A stretch of DNA of 47,814 nt from Candidatus Poseidoniia archaeon (GTDB lineage Archaea; Thermoplasmatota; Poseidoniia; MGIII; CG-Epi1): assembly GCA_022449785.1 (NCBI GenBank), contig JAKURQ010000006.1, positions 1 through 47,814 of the forward strand, in the 5' to 3' direction. The position numbers and the translations under genes were made by a program. Below the pieces are notes generated by a model. That model had not been told where the DNA came from. It made no database searches and saw only the letters and a program-made list of their open reading frames with translations. Below are positions 42,289 to 47,814 of the stretch, in pieces; within the stretch, counting starts at the first letter, position 1, and each line of letters starts with the position of its first letter.

Positions 42289-43262
42289 GTAACCTCAACC
42301 ATATCTGTTCTATATTTCTGATTAACCATATTATCTTCGTCTTTTATTTCATAATTTGCAGCCATCATCTGATAACCAAGCCAGCCAATCATTACACCAT
42401 TATCAACACACAAAGCCCTCTCAGGAACAAAACATTTGACTCCGCGCTCTTCTGCCATGGTCATAGCCATCTCTCTAAGTCGTGAATTACAAGCCACGCC
42501 ACCTCCCAATACTAGCTCTGTCTTTCCAGTGTGTGCTAAGGCTCTTTCAGAAACTTCACAAGACATTGCAAACGCAGTTTCCTGAACTGAATATGCAACA
42601 CTAGGTAAGGAATAACCAGAATCTACTTTTTGCTTTGCTGCAGTCATTAGTCCTGAGAAGGCTAAATCCATTCCCTTAACTGAATATGGTAAATCTATTA
42701 GTTCATCTCCTTCTGCAATCTTTTCAAGTTTGGGACCTCCTGGAAAACCCATGCCTGCTTCTCTAGCAAACTTATCCAACCCATTCCCTATTCCTATGTC
42801 AATAGTTTCCCCAAAAACTCTGTAACGGCCATCGGCATATGCAATAACTTGTGTATTTGCACCTGAAAGATAGAGTAAAACTGGATCTGTTGCACCCTCC
42901 AAAAGACCTATCTCTAAATGAGCCACGCAGTGATTCACACCCAAGAAGGGGATATTGTGTGCATAAGCGAAGGCCCTAGCTGCAGTTGCGCCAGTTCTTA
43001 GACAGGGACCTAAACCGGGACCTCTTGCATAAGAGACTAATGTGATATCCTTTGGGGACAAATTAGCTTCCTCGAGAGCACTCTTGAATAATATTGGAAA
43101 CTTTTCTGAATGATGATTTGCAGCTTCTCTAGGATGTATTCCTTCTCCTTTATCTGGAATATAAACTGACCTTTGATTAGAAAGAATCTTACCTTCTGAG
43201 GTTATTATTCCTACACCTGCAGTATGTGCTGTTGACTCAATACCAAGAATTATTTCGCTCAC
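42279..43262 (-). CDS. kae1: tRNA N6-threonylcarbamoyltransferase Kae1
   Basis: The 327-residue ASKHA-fold enzyme transfers threonylcarbamoyl to A37 of tRNAs. The metal-binding HxxxH is at His111/His115 (VNHCVAHLEIGL). YARGPGLGPCLRTG, LYLSGANTQVIAY, GNGLDKFAREAG and LVLGGGVACNSRLREM are all intact. It is in an operon with the upstream beta-helix exoprotein (5-nt gap) and downstream bud32. Confidence 0.97.
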   Translation of the reverse strand: MSEIILGIESTAHTAGVGIITSEGKILSNQRSVYIPDKGEGIHPREAANHHSEKFPILFKSALEEANLSPKDITLVSYARGPGLGPCLRTGATAARAFAYAHNIPFLGVNHCVAHLEIGLLEGATDPVLLYLSGANTQVIAYADGRYRVFGETIDIGIGNGLDKFAREAGMGFPGGPKLEKIAEGDELIDLPYSVKGMDLAFSGLMTAAKQKVDSGYSLPSVAYSVQETAFAMSCEVSERALAHTGKTELVLGGGVACNSRLREMAMTMAEERGVKCFVPERALCVDNGVMIGWLGYQMMAANYEIKDEDNMVNQKYRTDMVEVTWR

Positions 43263-43267
43263 TTCAA

Positions 43268-44701
43268 TTACTCTTCTTCAGATGAAGAATCTGGTATTGC
43301 CATTTCCCTTTTGTCCTCATCCTGAACTGCCTCACTATTTGAGTCTGGTTCTTCTTTAGATTCACCAGAATCGGATATTTGGTCCTCAGCTCCAGTGTAT
43401 ATTATGTAACAGCATAGACTTAATATGATGAAAATTGCCAAAAGACCAGCCCAAGAACCGTCTGACTTTGAGAAATCATCTCCAGATTCAATCTCTATGA
43501 ATCTGTTCAAAGATATAGTGTAATCATCAGTTGAATTGTCGCTATAATCAACAACAACTGATTCTACTGAAATTGAAAGTGGACCTTCTTTAGAAGCAAT
43601 CCAAGTTACATTTGTTATTTGTGTGCTGTTAGATGTAAGAGAAATACTCGATCTAGAAGATGTGACCTTATTATTAATGAAAAGATTGACATATAAATTA
43701 TTGAAATTTATATCTGTTGGGTTAAAAATAGACACACTAAAATTAACATTAGAGAATTTAGGTGCTTTTTCACCTATGATATATGGACTTTCATCCACAA
43801 AAAGAGTACCTGATTCAAATATGACTTTTGAATGATTAAGGTCAAAAGATTCAATGATATCTGTATTATCATCAATATACCCCTCCCATGACTTTTCTAC
43901 ATAGCCAAAACCAAGATTTAGATAGAATGTGAATCTAGCTTGATGGTCTAAAATTTGGCCTGAAGAATCAATCTCATATTGTTTTGCCCAATTCCAGGAC
44001 CCGACAAGCATTTCTCCATTCCACTGCCTTACTTCAAATCCTTCAATAGGTAAGTTTGTTGAAGATTCTAAAGCTGAAAAAGTAATCCACCATTCTTGTG
44101 TCATGCGTGTACTGCAATTGTAATAATATATCGACTCTAAATCAGGTTCTGAACCAATAGAACGTAACCCTAGTGTGTAATTTCTTATATTGACTCCAGA
44201 AGCAGTTAGATTAGTATCTTCCGAGAAAATACCATAGTTAATCTTACTAAAACCATCAAGTGCTAAACCTGTAATATCTGCATTGCCTCCAACCAACCAT
44301 ATCATGCCATAGTAAATTGTTGAATCATAAATTGATAAATTTCCTGCATCTGAAACTAAGGTATATGGAGAGATTAGAATTTCACTAGTATTTTCACCAA
44401 GATGGTATTCGGAGGTACTTATTGTAGTGTTAATTATATCTAATTGACCACCTGGATTGATTCGAATCTCAGAAGTTGTGTAATCTAAGGTCCTATTAAC
44501 ATTCAAATAAGAATCTTTTATTACTAAATGCCCATCAATAAGTATATCTCCACAAAGCCAAATATGTTCACTATCTAATACTATACTTTGATCACTAGAT
44601 ACAGTCATATTCTCATATTGGCATTCTTCAGATTCTGCATTCAATGTTAGAAAGAGAACCGCGAAAACAAAAATAGCGCTTATTATACTCAGGACACGCA
44701 T
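43268..44701 (-). CDS. Secreted membrane-anchored beta-helix/CARDB-like protein
   Basis: The 477-residue protein has a signal peptide (VLSIISAIFVFAVLFLTLNA). A short right-handed beta-helix or pectate-lyase-like region follows (about 35-180: IWLCGDILIDGHLVIKDSYL, GGQLDIINTTI, NLSIYDSTIYYG). A CARDB-like Ig domain (about 315-400: NVNFSVSIFNPTDINFNNLY), a TM (AGLLAIFIILSLCCYIIYTG) and an acidic Ser/Glu tail complete it. Many NxS/T sequons suggest N-glycosylation. The ATG lies 25 nt from the shared midpoint TATA. It heads the kae1-bud32 operon, a functionally unrelated pairing. Confidence 0.78.
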   Translation of the reverse strand: MRVLSIISAIFVFAVLFLTLNAESEECQYENMTVSSDQSIVLDSEHIWLCGDILIDGHLVIKDSYLNVNRTLDYTTSEIRINPGGQLDIINTTISTSEYHLGENTSEILISPYTLVSDAGNLSIYDSTIYYGMIWLVGGNADITGLALDGFSKINYGIFSEDTNLTASGVNIRNYTLGLRSIGSEPDLESIYYYNCSTRMTQEWWITFSALESSTNLPIEGFEVRQWNGEMLVGSWNWAKQYEIDSSGQILDHQARFTFYLNLGFGYVEKSWEGYIDDNTDIIESFDLNHSKVIFESGTLFVDESPYIIGEKAPKFSNVNFSVSIFNPTDINFNNLYVNLFINNKVTSSRSSISLTSNSTQITNVTWIASKEGPLSISVESVVVDYSDNSTDDYTISLNRFIEIESGDDFSKSDGSWAGLLAIFIILSLCCYIIYTGAEDQISDSGESKEEPDSNSEAVQDEDKREMAIPDSSSEEE

Positions 44702-44720
44702 GATATTCTAAAAGAGTCTC

Positions 44721-44730
44721 CATATAAATA
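44721..44730. promoter_or_regulatory. Midpoint TATA box, bidirectional (beta-helix protein / 284-residue protein)
   Basis: CATATAAATA is centred at 44726, 25 nt from the minus ATG (44701) and 27 nt from the plus GTG (44753). It reads TATAAATA and TATTTATATG on the two strands, a good TATA both ways. Confidence 0.62.
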
Positions 44731-44752
44731 CAATCTATGGTCGCTCTTTAGT

Positions 44753-45607
44753 GTGATATTAGTTTTAAAGGGAGCTTTATTTGACATAGTAATGAAGCGC
44801 ATTTTAGGAATAATTCTGACGTTTGTTTTGCTTTCACAGCCATTAGTAAGTAGTGAAACTGATAATTACGTGAGTCATCCAGGAAACATACCTGATTTTC
44901 ATAATTTTGCTACTCCTCAATTAGAACCTGGTGAAAGTGGAGATTTTGCTTTAGATATTTACAATAGATATGGATATTCTCTAGACAATGTAACCATCAT
45001 GGCTGAAATATACCATAGAGCAGACATAGATGAATCTGAAGCTTTAGACAATATTCAATCTGCTGAAAGGCCATACATTAACAAAAAATGTTGGAAATCA
45101 TTACCTGAAGGGGATAAAAACTGTGGAGATAATGAAGGAGAATTAGTTGAATATAGCATAGGAACTATTGAAACCAATACTACAATATTTCTTGAGTTTA
45201 ATATTGTCACTAAAGAAAATACCAAAGAAGGAACCTATTTTGTTAGATTCTCTATGGATTTTGAATATAACGGAACTGCCAGAAGCATGCAGTCCAGAGG
45301 TCACTGGAACATGGAATTGTGGGAAGAAGCCACTACGAATGTGACTGAAGGATCACCTGGCAATATCAATTTAGAAGTTCTAGGAGTAGATGGAATTATC
45401 CCGGATTCTTCTTTTGGAGTCAAAAAGCCAATACCAAAATGGCCATTGTATGCTCTTATTACATTAACAATTGTATTTGCAGGGCTTTCTGTTATATTTT
45501 ATCTTGAAGAAGAAGGGAACTATCCTGAATTAAATAAATGGCTTCAGAAGCAAAGGGGCAAACTTAATGAGCTTAGGTTGCGCTTTAAGTACAGAAAAGG
45601 CAGCTAA
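44753..45607 (+). CDS. Secreted membrane-anchored protein with one Ig/NEW3-like domain, unknown
   Basis: The 284-residue protein has a signal peptide (MKRILGIILTFVLLSQPLVSS) and an extracellular beta domain with FATPQLEPGESGDFALDIYN and TIFLEFNIVTKENTKEGTYF, a pattern of NPCBM/NEW3-like or COG1470-type domains of archaeal surface proteins. A TM (PLYALITLTIVFAGLSVIFYL) and a basic tail (RLRFKYRKG) follow. The start is either GTG 44753, favoured by the midpoint TATA, or ATG 44792, favoured by the compact signal peptide. The last 78 nt overlap the convergent geranylgeranyl reductase. Confidence 0.72.
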   Translation: MILVLKGALFDIVMKRILGIILTFVLLSQPLVSSETDNYVSHPGNIPDFHNFATPQLEPGESGDFALDIYNRYGYSLDNVTIMAEIYHRADIDESEALDNIQSAERPYINKKCWKSLPEGDKNCGDNEGELVEYSIGTIETNTTIFLEFNIVTKENTKEGTYFVRFSMDFEYNGTARSMQSRGHWNMELWEEATTNVTEGSPGNINLEVLGVDGIIPDSSFGVKKPIPKWPLYALITLTIVFAGLSVIFYLEEEGNYPELNKWLQKQRGKLNELRLRFKYRKGS

Positions 45608-46708
45608 AGAAGCATAATCTAAATCACCTGTTTTTTCTATTGCATCTTTTACTTTGGGTTCACCAAGTATTGATATTATTTCGGACAATTGATCATCACT
45701 TAAACTCAGGAAAGCCTTACGCAAATGGTGCCCTTTCGTCAATTCACCACCTATTCTCTGACTTATAAGATCTTGATATGGGCTCAAGGTTTTCGAGTCC
45801 AATTTATTTTTCTCTAAGGCCTTATTTGCGACTTCAAAAGCGGCATCCGCAGAAATCAAACCTGAATATATTCCACCACCAGAAGTGGGTTTGGCCATTC
45901 CTGCCGCATCTCCTGTTAAAAGAACATTGTCTGTATAACTTGGATTTCGAGTACCAAACGGAATCAGACCACTAACTCGATTAATTATCTTAGCTCCTCC
46001 AAGTAACTTTGAAGGTGCTCCTTTGTGAAAATAATCTCTGAAGAAATTTTTAGGTCTATTTGGTAAAACAGTTGCCATGCCTATTCTACCTTCATTAGGT
46101 CCAGTAGGAATTCCCCATCCAAAAAATCTTGGTGCCAACTCTGAACCAACGAAAAGGTCAACATGATTATCACGGCCTTGATATCCCTCAACATCAGCTC
46201 CAAAGGCTGCCAAGACTTCTCTTTTAGTGCTAAGTCCTGCATCACGTGCAACACGAGAAGCAGGGCCATCTGACCCTACAATCAAACGAGACTTAATCTC
46301 AATTTTACCATTTTTGCTTTGGACTGTCGCAGTAATTCCTTCCTCGGACTTCTTATGGCCCAAATATCTATGACCTGCTCGCATTTCTGCTCCTGCATCA
46401 ATTGCCCTGTTAGCAATTGATCTATCCAAGTCAGGCCTATCTATAACCAAAGCTTTGGTCTCTGATGCTTGAAAATCAAGAAACGAATCATTGGGACCCC
46501 ATAATCTTGCCCCATTCATTTCTTGAAATACGGGACGTTCATATCCTAAATATTCAAACGTACGAGGTGTGATTAATCCTGCACATTGACACGGTTCTCC
46601 TATGATTTCATCTTCTTCTACAATTGTTGTAGAATAGCCTGCCTTGGCTAGATTCCATGCCGTCCTAGAACCACTAGGTCCAGCCCCTATGACTAAAGCA
46701 TCAATCAT
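45530..46708 (-). CDS. Geranylgeranyl reductase family FAD enzyme (archaeal lipid saturation)
   Basis: The 392-residue flavoprotein has the dinucleotide-binding start ALVIGAGPSGSRTAWNLAKA, EPCQCAGLITPRTFEYLG (substrate/Cys segment), LIVGSDGPASRVARDAG, and the second FAD motif LLTGDAAGMAKPTSGGGIYS. These define the GGR family that reduces the geranylgeranyl chains of archaeal ether lipids. The stop lies 78 nt inside the opposite-strand gene's frame. The upstream CARDB-Ubl gene ends 9 nt before its start, so they may be co-transcribed. Confidence 0.93.
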   Translation of the reverse strand: MIDALVIGAGPSGSRTAWNLAKAGYSTTIVEEDEIIGEPCQCAGLITPRTFEYLGYERPVFQEMNGARLWGPNDSFLDFQASETKALVIDRPDLDRSIANRAIDAGAEMRAGHRYLGHKKSEEGITATVQSKNGKIEIKSRLIVGSDGPASRVARDAGLSTKREVLAAFGADVEGYQGRDNHVDLFVGSELAPRFFGWGIPTGPNEGRIGMATVLPNRPKNFFRDYFHKGAPSKLLGGAKIINRVSGLIPFGTRNPSYTDNVLLTGDAAGMAKPTSGGGIYSGLISADAAFEVANKALEKNKLDSKTLSPYQDLISQRIGGELTKGHHLRKAFLSLSDDQLSEIISILGEPKVKDAIEKTGDLDYASLAAFSVLKAQPKLIKFAPLLLKPFI

Positions 46709-46717
46709 TATGCCTTA

Positions 46718-47814
46718 CTATTCGAGGGGGACTAAATCTATTTGGCAACTATCTGTCAAACCTGCATCAGCTAATGACAGATTAACGTCAACTGCTGCAC
46801 CATTTAACATAACTGCAAAATTAGCATGTGGTAGTTGGAATTTCTCAATACAATTCTGTAATAATTTATTTACAGGCATGTTTGAAGGAACTTTAACGTT
46901 TGCCGTTTTACCATCTACTGTAGATACGATTACTACTCCTATCTTCGAAGGAACTGCTGTAGTTTCTTCTTCACCGGAATCATCATCTGATTCTTCATCA
47001 TCTGTAGGTCTTGATTTAGATCTTCCACGGCCGCGTCTTCTCAAGATTGGTACTGCTACCATTGCAAGAACCAAAGCAATACCTGCTAATGCGGGATAAA
47101 GAAGAGGAACTCCCTTAATCAATTCTCTCTCAGTTAGATAATTAATAGCTTCAATCTCTCCTAAAACTGCAGGCAATACTAGTGGCAATGTATCTGTATA
47201 TTCATCATTGTCAGTTCCACCGCCTGGTGATGAATCATCACAAGTATCACATTGCTTAATTTCGAAATTACCAGTTCCTGCATCAATTGTCCAGGTCAAT
47301 GTAAGCTCATCCTTATTGTCCTCATCAGGGACTGTCCAAATGAATTTTACTTCAGTTGTATCTGCTTGATTAATTGATTCAGATACTGATTCTGATTTCT
47401 CATAACCAGTTCCATCCTCAAATATGACGGATAATGTCTTTGTTGGTGACCAATCAGCATTACCTATGTTCTCAACTGTTACTGTAATCTCAACCTCTTC
47501 TCCAACTTCTGGATTACGTGGATCCATCACTACTTTCTTAATTCTGAAATCTGGAAGAGTTTCAAACTTAACTTCTACCTCATTCTGTGTGAAAATTCCG
47601 GAACGTGGATATTCATTATCTGCATACCTGCCTAATTCATCAAACATACGGTCCGTTTCAACTGCAAAACCATCACCTTCTGATTCACACTCGAATTCAT
47701 GGATGTTGTAATCATCACATACTGGATTTACTTCAGCCCTGAAAGAACTCCATTCTTCTCCAACTGTCTTCCAACGGAATCTAACATCTGTTGTTTCCCC
47801 TGCATCAACATCGA
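46718..47814 (-). CDS. CARDB-domain membrane exoprotein with cytoplasmic ubiquitin-like tail, N-terminus cut by window edge
   Basis: The track starts at an internal Met (47647), but the frame stays open to the window edge (DVDAGETTDVRFRWKTVGEE...), so the gene is 5'-partial here (at least 365 residues). It contains the end of one CARDB/Ig domain, another complete CARDB domain (FRIKKVVMDPRNPEVGEEVE), a disulfide-prone CDTCDD, a TM (PALAGIALVLAMVAVPIL) and a stop-transfer RRRGRGRSKSR. An acidic linker leads to a C-terminal beta-grasp domain of about 75 residues (KIGVVIVSTVDGKTANVKVP, NMPVNKLLQNCIEKF, ADAGLTDSCQIDLVPLE) resembling EsaB/YukD-type ubiquitin-like domains. There is no terminal GG. 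Confidence 0.8.
   Translation of the reverse strand, partial: DVDAGETTDVRFRWKTVGEEWSSFRAEVNPVCDDYNIHEFECESEGDGFAVETDRMFDELGRYADNEYPRSGIFTQNEVEVKFETLPDFRIKKVVMDPRNPEVGEEVEITVTVENIGNADWSPTKTLSVIFEDGTGYEKSESVSESINQADTTEVKFIWTVPDEDNKDELTLTWTIDAGTGNFEIKQCDTCDDSSPGGGTDNDEYTDTLPLVLPAVLGEIEAINYLTERELIKGVPLLYPALAGIALVLAMVAVPILRRRGRGRSKSRPTDDEESDDDSGEEETTAVPSKIGVVIVSTVDGKTANVKVPSNMPVNKLLQNCIEKFQLPHANFAVMLNGAAVDVNLSLADAGLTDSCQIDLVPLE

Overview
The window looks like a piece of a low-GC (roughly mid-30s % by eye), very compact archaeal chromosome. The best guess is a planktonic marine Thermoplasmatota/Poseidoniia-type euryarchaeon (Marine Group II or III). Archaeal markers are the mvaS-thiolase-DUF35 cluster, pantoate kinase, membrane-anchored LonB, separate Kae1 and Bud32, pyruvoyl-dependent arginine decarboxylase, an archaeal-type prepilin peptidase, GGPP synthase and a geranylgeranyl reductase. 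TATA-box promoters sit about 25 nt from start codons, which also implies archaeal, mostly leaderless transcription. Secreted peptidase, dipeptidase, acyl-CoA ligase and many membrane-anchored extracellular proteins suit a heterotroph feeding on proteins and lipids. The lineage assignment is inference from gene content, not phylogeny.

Layout. 1-9.5 kb, minus strand: secreted subtilase (cut by the window edge); an operon of acyl-CoA ligase, a small membrane zinc-ribbon protein and a fused HyuA-HyuB 5-oxoprolinase; a beta-propeller protein with a SHOCT tail; and PdaD. 9.5-12.9 kb, plus: regulator, mvaS, thiolase, DUF35 (entry to the mevalonate pathway), then LonB. 14.9-18 kb: pantoate kinase and two GT4 glycosyltransferases. 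18.1-20.3 kb: an acidic coiled-coil-like protein with two Tudor-like tail repeats, a GNAT acetyltransferase and tRNA-Pro(UGG). 20.3-21.9 kb: eukaryote-type glutamine synthetase divergent from an Lrp/AsnC regulator. 21.9-25.3 kb: purple acid phosphatase, thioredoxin, methyltransferase, cyclophilin and SOUL protein. 25.3-33.1 kb: LVIVD-type exoprotein divergent from a cupredoxin-like protein, a small membrane protein, PepD, Nudix hydrolase, prepilin peptidase and an unknown membrane protein. 33.1-38 kb: antiquitin-like ALDH with a tiny Trm5_N-like gene absent from the ORF track; Idi, GGPP synthase and a rearranged glutamate-synthase-like protein. 38-47.8 kb: ArsR-like regulator with a membrane protein; large PQQ/PKD exoprotein with a cytoplasmic zinc ribbon; beta-helix exoprotein, Kae1 and Bud32; a membrane protein; geranylgeranyl reductase; and a CARDB-type exoprotein with a cytoplasmic ubiquitin-like tail (cut by the window edge).

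How the genes connect. Acetyl-CoA condensation (thiolase, MvaS, DUF35), Idi, GGPP synthase and geranylgeranyl reductase are steps of archaeal ether-lipid synthesis scattered over 36 kb. Pantoate kinase feeds CoA. 5-oxoprolinase, GS and the GltB-like protein touch glutamate and glutamine. Several single-pass exoproteins carry unusual cytoplasmic tails (zinc ribbon, ubiquitin-like, acidic).

Most striking for follow-up: (1) four divergent gene pairs whose start codons are 50-52 nt apart with one AT-rich TATA-like element at the exact midpoint, implying single-box bidirectional leaderless promoters; (2) a thiolase with Ser at the nucleophile Cys position beside a DUF35 protein lacking its zinc cysteines; (3) a GXGXG domain fused ahead of a degenerate GltB FMN barrel; (4) a stand-alone Trm5_N-like mini-gene; (5) membrane proteins with ubiquitin-like or zinc-ribbon cytoplasmic tails; (6) all seven adjacent convergent protein-coding pairs overlap. 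No CRISPR, IS element, integrase, rRNA or origin was recognised. No gene-free stretch exceeds about 130 bases.
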